64,000 bases of DNA from an uncultured Clostridia bacterium (GCA_947631235.1 CANRKO010000003.1:127361-191360); one strand, 5' to 3'. Shown: positions 34,921 through 42,875, counted from the first letter of the stretch. A program made the numbers and translations. Notes: generated by a model not told the origin, from the sequence alone.

Positions 34921-35003
34921 AACAAAGAGCGGTTTTGACCGTTCCGCGATGGTAAAACTAAATAAATAGTCGTCCCATTGCAGGCGGGGCGACTATTTTC
35001 TTA
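34921..35003 (+). ncRNA. Putative antisense RNA of a type I toxin-antitoxin-like locus
   Basis: From the promoter at 34886-34914 a transcript of about 83 bases would end at the hairpin 34966-34996. It has a 5' hairpin (GAGCGG/CCGTTC) and the terminator hairpin as its only structures. It contains no ribosome site; a six-codon ATG frame at 34949 ends before the hairpin and is probably meaningless. Its 3' half is fully complementary to the 3' end of the peptide mRNA (last codons, stop and terminator). This 3'-overlap layout is the one known from Bacillus bsrG/SR4 and txpA/RatA. Existence and function are predicted, not shown. Confidence 0.6.
34966..35000. terminator. Shared bidirectional terminator of peptide mRNA and antisense RNA
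   Basis: ATAGTCGTCCC (34966-34976) pairs with GGGGCGACTAT (34986-34996) over 11 bp. TTTTCTT follows on the plus strand and TTATTTAGTTTT on the minus strand. The peptide stop codon (34993-34995) is inside it. Confidence 0.85.
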
Positions 35004-35067
35004 TGCTTTTAATAATTTCGTATATTATAAGTAATTCAATCAGGTTAAGTAAAATATTAAAATCCAT
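34993..35067 (-). CDS. Tiny hydrophobic peptide, candidate type I toxin (24 aa)
   Basis: ATG at 35065-35067, stop TAG at 34993-34995. The peptide begins MDFNILLNLI, continues with a hydrophobic ELLIIYEII core and ends with the basic tail KSIRK, giving one short membrane helix with positive C-terminus, as in small type I toxins. Expression signals are unusually good: a perfect AGGAGGTG ribosome site (35074-35081) 6 bases before the ATG and a near-consensus promoter at 35147-35175. The ribosome site is held in a hairpin (35074-35094), a second hairpin forms the mRNA 5' end (35121-35144), and a convergent RNA overlaps the 3' end. It lies between spo0A and the pyruvyl transferase gene. I know of no named family that it matches. 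A regulatory RNA with a chance frame is the alternative. Confidence 0.6.
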   Translation of the reverse strand: MDFNILLNLIELLIIYEIIKSIRK

Positions 35068-35073
35068 AAAAAG

Positions 35074-35094
35074 CACCTCCTATCTGTAGAGGTG
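35074..35094 (-). promoter_or_regulatory. Hairpin hiding the peptide ribosome site
   Basis: In the mRNA, CACCTC (35094-35089) pairs with GAGGTG (35079-35074), which is most of the Shine-Dalgarno sequence. Translation would need the hairpin to open. Confidence 0.65.
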
Positions 35095-35120
35095 TCGGAA
35101 CAGTCGCCGCCGCTCCCGTT

Positions 35121-35144
35121 ATCCGCCGCAATTCTGCGGCGGAT
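35121..35144 (-). promoter_or_regulatory. 5'-terminal stem-loop of the peptide mRNA
   Basis: ATCCGCCGCA and TGCGGCGGAT form a perfect 10-bp stem with a 4-base loop. The predicted transcript start (35139-35142) falls at its base, so the RNA would begin with a stable hairpin. No T run follows, which argues against a spo0A terminator. Confidence 0.65.
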
Positions 35145-35146
35145 AT

Positions 35147-35175
35147 ATTTTATCATAAATAATGTTACGTTTCAA
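35147..35175 (-). promoter_or_regulatory. Extended -10 promoter of the tiny peptide gene
   Basis: On the minus strand TTGAAA (35175-35170), 17 bases ending in TGA, TAAAAT (35152-35147), located just after the spo0A stop codon. Confidence 0.75.
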
Positions 35176-35210
35176 TAAACCGTTCTTTACGGATTTTTAA
35201 AACAACCGTG

Positions 35211-36002
35211 TCACTTCAGCGTGAGACGTATTCTGTCGGCAACCATGGCGATAAACTCGGAATTTGTCGGCTTACCCTTGCCGGTATGAATGGTGTAGCC
35301 GAAAATCTCATTCATAACCTCCGGCTTACCGCGGCTCCACGCCACCTCAATAGAATGTCTTATCGCTCTCTCGACGCGGCTCGCCGTTGTGCCGTAAGCC
35401 TTCGCAATTTCGGGGTAGAGCTGTTTCGTGATAAAATTAAGCAAATCCATATTTTCCACAACCATCATAATCGCGCTGCGGATATACTGGTACCCTTTAA
35501 TATGCGCGGGAACGCCGAGTTCATGTATAAAATCGGTAACGACCGTTTCAAGGTCGGCGGGTTCGTTCCTTGACTCGGCAGCGGCGGTAAGCTTTGCCGC
35601 GACGGGTATCTTTGACACTCTGACGGACGCGGTAAGGTCGCGCGCCGCCTCGCATACGCGCTCGGGGCTTTGCGGCTTTAACAGGCAATAGTCCGCCGAC
35701 GGCGTAACCGTGGCAGCCATATTGATAGCCACCGACGACGCGGAGTAGATTATTATTTTCGGGCGTTTCGGCAGCGGAGACGCGCCGAGTTTTTTGAGAA
35801 CGCCCACTCCGTCAAGCTTGGGCATAATAAGGTCGAGGATAACCACGTCGGGACGCGTTTCGAGTATCATCTCATACGCCTCCTCACCGTCAGCCGCCTC
35901 CGCCGCGAGGCGCATATCCTGCTGAGCCGTTATGTACGAGCAAAGTTCCTCCCTTACGTCTTTGTTGTCATCCGCTACAAGAATTGATATTTTGTTATTC
36001 AT
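35211..36002 (-). CDS. spo0A: Sporulation master regulator Spo0A
   Basis: A 263-residue response regulator that, once phosphorylated, switches on sporulation genes. The receiver has the acidic pocket DD at 11-12, the phosphoryl site Asp57 in [13 protein letters not shown], and the Ser/Thr and Lys positions (YSASS, LLKPQSP). The C-terminal DNA-binding domain is the diagnostic Spo0[21 protein letters not shown] and [29 protein letters not shown] precedes the ATG. It is transcribed alone from a promoter with a palindrome just downstream. spo0IVB or other usual neighbours are absent, and the tiny peptide gene lies directly downstream on the same strand. Confidence 0.97.
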   Translation of the reverse strand: MNNKISILVADDNKDVREELCSYITAQQDMRLAAEAADGEEAYEMILETRPDVVILDLIMPKLDGVGVLKKLGASPLPKRPKIIIYSASSVAINMAATVTPSADYCLLKPQSPERVCEAARDLTASVRVSKIPVAAKLTAAAESRNEPADLETVVTDFIHELGVPAHIKGYQYIRSAIMMVVENMDLLNFITKQLYPEIAKAYGTTASRVERAIRHSIEVAWSRGKPEVMNEIFGYTIHTGKGKPTNSEFIAMVADRIRLTLK

Positions 36003-36030
36003 AACTCTTTCCTCCTATTTGTATACAAAA

Positions 36031-36047
36031 ATGGAAATATTTTCCAT
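36031..36047. promoter_or_regulatory. Palindrome in the spo0A leader, possible operator
   Basis: ATGGAAA-TAT-TTTCCAT, a perfect 7-bp inverted repeat placed within the first 25 bases of the predicted spo0A transcript. It could be an operator or an RNA hairpin. It is not a 0A box (TGTCGAA). Confidence 0.55.
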
Positions 36048-36056
36048 TTCGGGATA

Positions 36057-36085
36057 ATATTACCATATTCTGGAAATAAAATCAA
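36057..36085 (-). promoter_or_regulatory. Extended -10 promoter of spo0A
   Basis: On the minus strand TTGATT (36085-36080), 17 bases ending in TGG, TAATAT (36062-36057). Confidence 0.65.
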
Positions 36086-36136
36086 GCCTTTTTCAAAAAA
36101 ATTGGGAAAAAAGTTAAAATTGTAAAAAAGCTGACA

Positions 36137-36164
36137 TAAAAAAAGACCGCCCCTCGGGGCGGTC
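36137..36164 (-). terminator. Terminator of the Cys-rich peptide gene
   Basis: GACCGCCCC and GGGGCGGTC (36145-36164) form a 9-bp stem with a 2-base loop; on the minus strand it is followed by a run of T (36144-36137). Confidence 0.85.
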
Positions 36165-36173
36165 ATGGCTTAA

Positions 36174-36296
36174 TCAGTTGCAGCCGTTGCAGCCGCCGCA
36201 GCCGTTACAGCCGCATGTAAAGCTTACGATAATGATGATGATAAGAACCCACAAAATCATATCAAAATCAAATCCGCAGTGATTGTTACAATTCAT
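36174..36296 (-). CDS. Small Cys/Gly/Asn-rich membrane peptide (40 aa), unknown function
   Basis: ATG at 36294-36296 with AAAGGAGG about 10 bases upstream, and its own terminator. The peptide has an N-terminal MNCNNHCGFDFD, one membrane helix (MILWVLIIIIIVSF) and a tail TCGCNGCGGCNGCN with five cysteines spaced mainly two apart, seven in all. The tail is encoded by near-tandem GGC-TGC-AAC codons. Such small Cys-rich membrane peptides occur in spore formers and could bind metal or crosslink in the coat. The position just upstream of spo0A hints at a sporulation role, but this is inference. The upstream region has a palindrome TAGTATATACTA (36323-36334) overlapping CATAGTATA on the minus strand, which resembles a SigK -10, without a matching -35. 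Confidence 0.72.
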   Translation of the reverse strand: MNCNNHCGFDFDMILWVLIIIIIVSFTCGCNGCGGCNGCN

Positions 36297-36374
36297 TTCA
36301 AGGTCCTCCTTTCAAGGTTTTGTAGTATATACTATGCAAATTTCCGAAAAACGCAGATTGTCCGCACATTTTAC

Positions 36375-36403
36375 TTGAAAATTCATCCGATTTGATGTAT
36401 AAT
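36375..36403 (+). promoter_or_regulatory. Sigma-A promoter of the DUF896-asnA-asnS operon
   Basis: TTGAAA (36375-36380), 17 bases, TATAAT (36398-36403). Confidence 0.8.
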
Positions 36404-36434
36404 ACATTTATCTATGCACGGGAGATGCTAAAAT

Positions 36435-36602
36435 ATGGAAAAAGCGAAAATAGACAGAATAAACGCCCTCGCGAAAAAGGCGAGGGAAGAGGGTCTTACA
36501 GACGACGAGATTGTCGAGAGAGACGCGTTAAGGAAAGAATATCTTGCTGCCGTGCGCGCAAATCTTAAAAGCACGCTTGACAGCATTGAAATAAAAAAAT
36601 AA
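36435..36602 (+). CDS. DUF896 domain-containing small protein (55 aa)
   Basis: A short helical cytosolic protein of the DUF896/UPF0291 family (YnzC-like). It matches by its two-helix pattern RINALAKKAREEGLTDDEIV and ERDALRKEYLAAVRANLKST. GGGAG precedes the ATG. It is 13 bases upstream of asnA and shares its promoter. Family function is unknown. Confidence 0.9.
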   Translation: MEKAKIDRINALAKKAREEGLTDDEIVERDALRKEYLAAVRANLKSTLDSIEIKK

Positions 36603-36615
36603 AGGAGAATGAACC

Positions 36616-37623
36616 ATGTCATTACAAATTCCCGAAAACTACAGCCCGAAACTCAGCGGCAGAGAGACGGAGAGAGCCGTAAAATTCATAAAGGACACCT
36701 TCCAGAAAGAGATAATGGAGGCGTTAAATCTTCAGAGAATATCCGCGCCGCTGTTCGTGCGCCCCGAAACGGGTCTTAACGACAACTTAAACGGCGTGGA
36801 GCGTCCCGTTGACTTCGACGCGCCGTGCATAGGCGGCAAGGTGCTTGAAATAGTACATTCGCTCGCGAAGTGGAAACGAATGACGCTCGGACGCTACGGT
36901 TTCGACGTCGGCGAAGGACTTTACACCGATATGAACGCGATACGCCGCGATGAGGAGGTTGACAATCTCCACTCAATGTACGTTGACCAGTGGGACTGGG
37001 AGGCGGTTATAACGCACGAGCAGAGAACGGTCGACACGCTTAAAAAGTACGTAAAGAACATATACGGCGCGATGAAACGCACGCAGGAGAAGGTGTGCGA
37101 AAAGTACCCCGAAATAGCGAACAACTTCCCCGACGACATAGTTTTCATAACGACGCAGGAATTGGAGGACATGTACCCCGACCTTGAACCGAAGGAGAGA
37201 GAAAACAAGCTGCTCCGCGACAAGAAGGCGGTGTTCCTGATGCAGATAGGCAAGGAACTTAAAAGCGGCAAAAAGCACGACGGCAGAGCGCCCGACTACG
37301 ACGACTGGGAGCTTAACGGCGACATAATCCTTTACAGCCCCGTACTCGACTGCGCGTTCGAGCTTTCGAGCATGGGTATAAGAGTTGACGAGGAGTCGCT
37401 CAAAAAGCAGATTGAAATCGCCGACTGCCCCGAAAGACTGGAGCTTGAATTCCATAAAAAGCTTTTGAACAAGGAACTGCCGTACACGATAGGCGGCGGT
37501 ATCGGACAGTCGAGACTTTGCATGTTCATGCTCGGCAAGGCGCACATAGGCGAGGTGCAGTCGTCCGTATGGCCCGAGGAAATGCGCAAGGCGTGCGCGG
37601 AGAGCAACATAAAGTTAATGTAA
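36616..37623 (+). CDS. asnA: Aspartate--ammonia ligase (asparagine synthetase A)
   Basis: A 335-residue cytosolic enzyme making asparagine from aspartate, ammonia and ATP. It has the class II synthetase-like core with [45 protein letters not shown] and the end motif [22 protein letters not shown] lies 9 bases upstream. The next gene, asnS, follows after 13 bases and charges tRNA with the product. The genome therefore has both AsnA and an AsnB-type enzyme (3.4 kb). Confidence 0.96.
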   Translation: MSLQIPENYSPKLSGRETERAVKFIKDTFQKEIMEALNLQRISAPLFVRPETGLNDNLNGVERPVDFDAPCIGGKVLEIVHSLAKWKRMTLGRYGFDVGEGLYTDMNAIRRDEEVDNLHSMYVDQWDWEAVITHEQRTVDTLKKYVKNIYGAMKRTQEKVCEKYPEIANNFPDDIVFITTQELEDMYPDLEPKERENKLLRDKKAVFLMQIGKELKSGKKHDGRAPDYDDWELNGDIILYSPVLDCAFELSSMGIRVDEESLKKQIEIADCPERLELEFHKKLLNKELPYTIGGGIGQSRLCMFMLGKAHIGEVQSSVWPEEMRKACAESNIKLM

Positions 37624-37636
37624 GAGAGGAAACAAT

Positions 37637-39034
37637 ATGAATACACTCATAAAAGCATTGTACCGTGAGACGGGAAATTACGGCGGTAAGGAAATAACCG
37701 TGTCGGGCTGGATAAGAAACAGCAGAATGTCAAAGAATTTCGGCTTTATAGAACTTAACGACGGCTCGTTTTTCAAAAATCTTCAAATAGTGCTGGAGGC
37801 GGAGCTGCCGAATTACGCCGAACTTTCAAAGCTAAACATCGGCGCGGCTATTACCGTGACGGGTACGCTCGTACTCACGCCCGAAGCAAAGCAGCCGTTC
37901 GAGCTTAAAGCGGCAAATGTTGTAACGGAGGGCGAGTCAACGCCCGACTACCCGCTCCAGCCGAAGCGCCACAGCTTTGAGTACCTCCGCACGATAGCGC
38001 ATTTAAGACCGCGCACGAACACGTTTTCGGCTGTGTTCCGCGTCCGCTCGATGATTGCCTATGCGATACACAAATTTTTCCAGGAGAGAAACTTCGTGTA
38101 CGTACACACCCCGATCATAACGGCGTCCGACGCGGAGGGCGCGGGCGAGATGTTCCAGGTCACGACGATGGATCTCGACAATATTCCCAAGACGGACGGT
38201 AAGGCGGATTACTCGAACGACTTTTTCGGCAAGAAAACGAACCTCACCGTAAGCGGACAGCTTAACGTCGAGACGTACTGCATGGCGTTCCGCAGCGTTT
38301 ACACATTCGGACCGACGTTCCGCGCCGAAAATTCCAACACTGCGCGCCACGCTGCCGAATTCTGGATGATAGAGCCGGAAATCGCGTTCGCCGACTTAAA
38401 GGACGACATGGAGCTTGCCGAGGACATGCTCAAATATATAATAAACTACTGTCTCGAAAACGCGCCGGAGGAAATGGAGTTTTTCAACAAGTTTGTCGAT
38501 AAGGGACTTCTGGAGCGTCTTAATCACGTCGTAAACAGTGAGTTTGCGCATGTAACGTACACCGAGGCGGTGGAAATACTCGAAAAAGACCGCGATGCGG
38601 GCAAGGTGAAATTCGATTACCCCGTTTCGTGGGGCTCGGATTTGCAGACGGAGCATGAGAGATATTTGACCGAGCAGGTGTTCAAGCGTCCGCTGTTCGT
38701 GACCGATTACCCGAAGGAGATAAAGGCGTTCTACATGAAACTGAACGATGACAACAAAACGGTCGCGGCTATGGATCTGCTTGTGCCGGGCGTAGGCGAA
38801 ATCATAGGCGGCAGCCAGAGAGAGGAAAACCTCGACACGCTGCTGCGCCGCATGAACGAACTGGGACTTAAAGAGAAGGATTACGAATTTTACACCGACC
38901 TGCGCCGCTACGGCACGAACAAGCACGCGGGTTTCGGTCTCGGCTTCGAGAGAGCCGTAATGTACATCACGGGCATGCAGAATATACGCGACGTACTGCC
39001 GTTCCCGAGAACGGTAGGCACGGCTGAATTTTAA
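37637..39034 (+). CDS. asnS: Asparagine--tRNA ligase
   Basis: A 465-residue class IIb aminoacyl-tRNA synthetase. The N-terminal OB fold ([19 protein letters not shown]) binds the anticodon. The catalytic domain has motif 1 around [20 protein letters not shown], motif 2 [20 protein letters not shown] and motif 3 [15 protein letters not shown]. The final [11 protein letters not shown] is typical of AsnRS. It is the third gene of the operon after DUF896 and asnA. Confidence 0.97.
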   Translation: MNTLIKALYRETGNYGGKEITVSGWIRNSRMSKNFGFIELNDGSFFKNLQIVLEAELPNYAELSKLNIGAAITVTGTLVLTPEAKQPFELKAANVVTEGESTPDYPLQPKRHSFEYLRTIAHLRPRTNTFSAVFRVRSMIAYAIHKFFQERNFVYVHTPIITASDAEGAGEMFQVTTMDLDNIPKTDGKADYSNDFFGKKTNLTVSGQLNVETYCMAFRSVYTFGPTFRAENSNTARHAAEFWMIEPEIAFADLKDDMELAEDMLKYIINYCLENAPEEMEFFNKFVDKGLLERLNHVVNSEFAHVTYTEAVEILEKDRDAGKVKFDYPVSWGSDLQTEHERYLTEQVFKRPLFVTDYPKEIKAFYMKLNDDNKTVAAMDLLVPGVGEIIGGSQREENLDTLLRRMNELGLKEKDYEFYTDLRRYGTNKHAGFGLGFERAVMYITGMQNIRDVLPFPRTVGTAEF

Positions 39035-39055
39035 GCGGATTGAGAGGTTATTGCC

Positions 39056-39865
39056 ATGACGTTACTTTATATAGCTGCCGCCTGCGCGGCTGTGTTCTTC
39101 GCGTTTCAGATTAACGTGTGGGCAGGCGTTGCACTTGTCGCCGTTATAATCGGCGTGTTAATCTACTATTATATACCGCGCTACTACGCGGCGAAGGGAA
39201 ACCAGGCGTACTACGCCGGCGACGACGAGACGGCGTACCAATGGTACAAGAAGTCGTATGAAACGGGCAGGTCAACGGTGAATATAAAAGCGTCTTACGC
39301 CTACGTGCTTATGCGCACGGGCCGCGAGGACGAAGCGGAAAAGGTGCTCGATCCGATAATACGCGTAAAGAGCCTTGACCCGAAAAAAAGGAATATGGCA
39401 AAGCAGCAGCGGTGCATGGTTTACTACCGCCAGGGCAGGCTTGACGAGGCAATCGAGGAGGTGCAAGCGCTTTTCGACGAGGGCTATATAAACTCGAACG
39501 TCTACGGTATGCTCGGATTTTTCAAGCTGCTGCGCGGCGACGACCTGAACGAAACGCTTAAAATCTGCGAGGCGGCATACGCGTACAACAAGGACAACCG
39601 CGACATACTCGACAACCTCGCCATGTGCTACTACCGCCTTAAATGGTACGAGGACGCGGAGACAATATCGAACGAGTTGCTCGAAAAAAGCGACAGCTTT
39701 GTCGAGGGCTGCTACCACGGCGCACAGATAGCCGTCGCGCTCGGCAAGTACGACCGCGCCGAGGAAATACTCGCAAAGCTCCCCGAATGTAAACGCTCCG
39801 CAATGACAACCATCAGCGAGGAACAGATAGAGGAACTGAAAAGGGAAATAGAGAGTAAAAAATAA
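39056..39865 (+). CDS. Membrane-anchored tetratricopeptide repeat protein
   Basis: A 269-residue protein with two N-terminal hydrophobic segments (LLYIAAACAAVFFAFQI and WAGVALVAVIIGVLIYYYIP) and at least four TPR-like helical repeats (AYQWYKKSYETG, AYVLMRTGREDEAEKVL, CMVYYRQGRLDEAIEEV, LAMCYYRLKWYEDAETI). TPRs mediate protein binding; the partner is unknown. It follows asnS by 21 bases and ends at a bidirectional terminator, so it is probably the last gene of that operon. Confidence 0.87.
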   Translation: MTLLYIAAACAAVFFAFQINVWAGVALVAVIIGVLIYYYIPRYYAAKGNQAYYAGDDETAYQWYKKSYETGRSTVNIKASYAYVLMRTGREDEAEKVLDPIIRVKSLDPKKRNMAKQQRCMVYYRQGRLDEAIEEVQALFDEGYINSNVYGMLGFFKLLRGDDLNETLKICEAAYAYNKDNRDILDNLAMCYYRLKWYEDAETISNELLEKSDSFVEGCYHGAQIAVALGKYDRAEEILAKLPECKRSAMTTISEEQIEELKREIESKK

Positions 39866-39878
39866 AGCTAATGAAAGC

Positions 39879-39902
39879 CCCCCTCTCGAGGGGGTCTTTT
39901 TT
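39879..39902. terminator. Bidirectional terminator between the TPR and carboxypeptidase genes
   Basis: CCCCCTC-TC-GAGGGGG (39879-39894) followed by TCTTTTTT; the other strand has a less pure T stretch. Confidence 0.8.
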
Positions 39903-41532
39903 ATTTATCCCTGCTGTACCTCGAATTTTCGCTTTTTGTATCGCGCTGGTTGCGTTCGGTGCGCGACGCGCGTCTGTCGGGGGTGCGGGAGTTTGTTTCG
40001 TTTTGCTGTCTGTTTTTCTTTATCTGCTGTATGCGTTTCTGTCTTTCGCGCTTTTTCTTTTTATGTTTCGCGTAAAGCAGAATGAATATGAGCATAATCA
40101 CCGGCACAAAGAAGAACGGGCTTGTGATTACTCTGATTATTATATGGAATACGTGCAAGAACTGATTTCTCGCGACGTCGTTGGTCGCTATAAGGTTTGA
40201 CGAGCCTATCGGAACATCGTTATAGTAATAGTTTATCGTGCCGAGAACGTCGCCTTTCGCCACAGGCGCGTCGATCCTATCCGGCAGGTCAATGACCGTT
40301 TTAATATTGTCCTTACTGTCGTCGCCTGCTGGAATGAGGGCGCTCACATCGTTCTCCACGGTCACGGCTACGCGCATATCGTTCTTCGCCTCATACACCT
40401 TTGAATCTGCCGCGACATCGCCGTTTTTGGCAATATCCTGATGCCTGTAATGGTTAAAGCCATACTCGAACAGTGTTTTCGAGTCAATATAGGAGTACGC
40501 CTGCTCTCCCACGTCCTCGTCGGGACAACCCATTACGATCGCGAGAAACTCCATATTTTCATACGCGGCAGCCGACACGAGACAGTAACCCGACTGCGAG
40601 GTGTGACCCGTCTTAACGCCTATCGCGGGCGGATAGTAATGGTACTTCGAGCGCGACGTTCCCAAAAAGAGGTTGGTGTTGACGAGAATACGTTCCATAG
40701 TGTATTTGTTTGTCGCCGGAATTTTGTAAATCGGCATTTTAACTATATCGCGGAATGTTTCGTTCTTCATCGCGTACTTTGTGAGAATGGCAAGGTCGCG
40801 GGCTGTGGTGTAATGGTTGTCGTCGTGCAGACCGCAGGTGTTCGCGAAATGCGTGTTGGTCATGCCGAGTTCCTGCGCCTTTTGGTTCATCAAATCAACA
40901 AATTTGTCGAGCGAGCCGCTTATATGCACCGCGAGGACATTCGCGCTGTCGTTCGCACTGTACACGAGCATGCTTTTTATAAGCTGCTCCACCGTCAGAT
41001 TTTCGCCGACGAGTATACCCATCTGCGAGTCTTCGAGCGTAATATCTTTAAGAGCCTCGTAGGGCGCGCTTACGGTGTCCTCCATGTTCGCGTTCTCGAT
41101 TGCGAGAATACCCGTCATTATCTTCGTCGTGCTTGCGGGATAAACGCGCTCGTCGAGATTTTTACTGTAAAGCACGCGTCCGGAGTGCATGTCCATCAAA
41201 AGCGCAGACTTTGCGTACTCGACGTCCGGCGGAGTGAGCGACGGGTCTTCCATCGTTATTCCGTCCGCAAGCGGGGCAGGCGTGCTTTCGGGCGCGGGAG
41301 TTTCGCTTGTCTCGCCGTCCGTATCTTCATTGTCTTCGTCATCCTCGTCGTCCGTGTCGGGCGACGGAGTGACCGTCTCGCCGTCCTCGTCAACGACGCG
41401 GGTAGTGCCGTCGGGAGATGTGACGGTCGATGTCGACGGTGTGGGCGACGACGTCGGCGCGGCTGCGGCGGGTATTACGGACAACGCCGCGATGAGCGCC
41501 GCGGTTAAAAAAGTAATCAGCTTTTTATTCAT
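39901..41532 (-). CDS. D-alanyl-D-alanine carboxypeptidase (peptidase S11)
   Basis: A 543-residue exported, membrane-anchored penicillin-binding protein that trims the terminal D-Ala of peptidoglycan stem peptides. The start is the ATG at 41530-41532, which gives a proper signal peptide (LITFLTAALIAALSVIPAAAA). A Ser/Thr/Pro/Asp/Glu-rich linker of about 80 residues precedes the catalytic domain with SxxK in ASTTKIMTG, SxN in YSANDSANVL and KTG in VKTGHTSQSG. A PBP5_C-like beta domain follows, then a C-terminal membrane helix and a Lys/Arg-rich tail. It resembles DacF/DacB types, some of which act in sporulation. Confidence 0.93.
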   Translation of the reverse strand: MNKKLITFLTAALIAALSVIPAAAAPTSSPTPSTSTVTSPDGTTRVVDEDGETVTPSPDTDDEDDEDNEDTDGETSETPAPESTPAPLADGITMEDPSLTPPDVEYAKSALLMDMHSGRVLYSKNLDERVYPASTTKIMTGILAIENANMEDTVSAPYEALKDITLEDSQMGILVGENLTVEQLIKSMLVYSANDSANVLAVHISGSLDKFVDLMNQKAQELGMTNTHFANTCGLHDDNHYTTARDLAILTKYAMKNETFRDIVKMPIYKIPATNKYTMERILVNTNLFLGTSRSKYHYYPPAIGVKTGHTSQSGYCLVSAAAYENMEFLAIVMGCPDEDVGEQAYSYIDSKTLFEYGFNHYRHQDIAKNGDVAADSKVYEAKNDMRVAVTVENDVSALIPAGDDSKDNIKTVIDLPDRIDAPVAKGDVLGTINYYYNDVPIGSSNLIATNDVARNQFLHVFHIIIRVITSPFFFVPVIMLIFILLYAKHKKKKRERQKRIQQIKKNRQQNETNSRTPDRRASRTERNQRDTKSENSRYSRDK

Positions 41533-41572
41533 CTTTATTTCTTTCCTCCAAAAATAAACCTTCCTATGTTTA

Positions 41573-41601
41573 ATTATATCTAAATTATATTTATATTGCA
41601 A
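41573..41601 (-). promoter_or_regulatory. Sigma-A promoter of the carboxypeptidase gene
   Basis: On the minus strand TTGCAA (41601-41596), 17 bases, TATAAT (41578-41573). Confidence 0.7.
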
Positions 41602-41716
41602 CATTTTTTTCGCTATTGTTTACCAAAAAACAAAAGTATATGCAATTTGACACCACCCGACAAAAAATATATCTTACAAAATGTGCAAAATTTTCGGACA
41701 ATTTATAAAAAAATAT

Positions 41717-41745
41717 ATGGAAAAAATAAAAATTTATGATATACT
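41717..41745 (+). promoter_or_regulatory. Possible extended -10 promoter of the HhH gene
   Basis: TATACT (41740-41745) preceded by TGA, but the -35 position (ATGGAA) is poor. Confidence 0.4.
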
Positions 41746-41791
41746 ATATATACGATATACGAATGATAAGACATACGCGGAGGTATGCAAG

Positions 41792-42160
41792 GTGATAAAG
41801 AAAAGCAGAAAAACCGCAGCGGTGCTGGCAGCGTTACTCTTTTTCGGCGCAATAACCGCGGCGGGCTGCATAATCGAACGGGTCGATAAGGACGCTTTTA
41901 TAGAGGAAAGCGTCGTAAGCGAGGACGACATTATGTATATTGACGAGGGCGGACGCGAGGACGACGGTCTCATAAACATAAACACCGCCGACGCCGAAAC
42001 GCTCACACAGCTTGACGGCATAGGAGATGCGCTTGCCGGAAGAATACGCGATTACCGCGAAACGCACGGAGGGTTCGGCGTGATAGAGGAGATTATGAAC
42101 GTGCCGGGCATAAGCGAGAGTAAGTTTGAAGATATAAAGGATGATATTTGCGCCCGTTAA
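41792..42160 (+). CDS. Helix-hairpin-helix (ComEA-like) putative lipoprotein
   Basis: A 122-residue protein with one N-terminal signal or anchor segment (AAVLAALLFFGAITAAGC), where the cysteine could be lipidated, an acidic spacer, and a C-terminal ComEA-type HhH DNA-binding domain (LININTADAETLTQLDGIGD, then GFGVIEEIMNVPGISES). The GTG at 41792 is chosen because GGAGG lies 8 bases before it; frames extended upstream run through the promoter. Such proteins bind incoming DNA at the surface in competent bacteria. It lacks the SLBB domain of longer ComEA. The two-component genes follow after 27 bases. Confidence 0.85.
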   Translation: MIKKSRKTAAVLAALLFFGAITAAGCIIERVDKDAFIEESVVSEDDIMYIDEGGREDDGLININTADAETLTQLDGIGDALAGRIRDYRETHGGFGVIEEIMNVPGISESKFEDIKDDICAR

Positions 42161-42187
42161 AGCGGCGCGGCTGAAAGGAAGAATAAA

Positions 42188-42871
42188 ATGAAAATACTTG
42201 TGGTTGACGACGAAAAGCTCTTGGTAAAGGCGACAAAATTTAATCTCGAACAGGAGGGCTACACCGTTGTCACGGCGTTTGACGGCGAGGAGGCGATACG
42301 TATCGCGCACGACAATACGATAGACCTCATTCTGCTCGACCTCATGCTGCCTAAGGTGGACGGTTTCACCGCGTGCCGCACGATACGCGGCTTTTCAAAT
42401 GTGCCTATAATCATGCTCACGGCAAAGAGCGACGATATAGATAAAATTCTCGGTCTTGAATACGGTGCGGACGATTACATAACAAAGCCTTATAACATAC
42501 GCGAGGTGACCGCGCGCATAAAGGCGATACTGCGCCGCGTAAGCCCCGAGCCGAAGGGCGGCAAAGAAAAGATGGTTGTTTCCGGCGACATAACCCTCGA
42601 CTATAATTTCAGACGCATTACGATGCACGATGAGGTTATAGAACTTACGGGCAAGGAGTTTGACCTCTTGGAACTTTTTGTTCGCAATCCGGGCAAGGTG
42701 TACACGCGCGAGAACCTTTTGGACATCGCGTGGGGATTTGATTACCCGGGCGACGTGAGAACGGTTGACGTGCATATAAGAAGGCTGCGGGAAAAGATAG
42801 AGAAAAATCCAGCCGAACCTGAGCATATAAAGACAAAGTGGGGTGTAGGATATTATTACAAGAATAACTAA
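42188..42871 (+). CDS. OmpR/PhoB-family response regulator
   Basis: A 227-residue regulator. The receiver has DD at residues 7-8, the phosphoryl-acceptor Asp51 in LILLDLMLPKVDG, and MLTAKSDD and TKPYNIREV around the Thr/Lys switch. The C-terminal winged helix has LTGKEFDLLELFVRNPGKV and VDVHIRRLREKIE. It is encoded directly before its sensor kinase with a GerMN protein after that. The sequence is close to WalR/PhoP types, which govern the cell wall or phosphate response. Confidence 0.94.
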   Translation: MKILVVDDEKLLVKATKFNLEQEGYTVVTAFDGEEAIRIAHDNTIDLILLDLMLPKVDGFTACRTIRGFSNVPIIMLTAKSDDIDKILGLEYGADDYITKPYNIREVTARIKAILRRVSPEPKGGKEKMVVSGDITLDYNFRRITMHDEVIELTGKEFDLLELFVRNPGKVYTRENLLDIAWGFDYPGDVRTVDVHIRRLREKIEKNPAEPEHIKTKWGVGYYYKNN

Positions 42872-42875
42872 GCTT

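Noticed and set aside
34949..34969. Six-codon frame in the putative antisense RNA
   Set aside because: No ribosome site; too short to judge, and it ends before the hairpin. The RNA is better seen as non-coding.
35121..35144. Hairpin taken as the spo0A terminator
   Set aside because: It is not followed by a T run and lies at the predicted start of a separate transcript.
40441..41508. 355-codon plus-strand open frame opposite the carboxypeptidase gene
   Set aside because: Antisense to a well supported S11 peptidase and without any domain.
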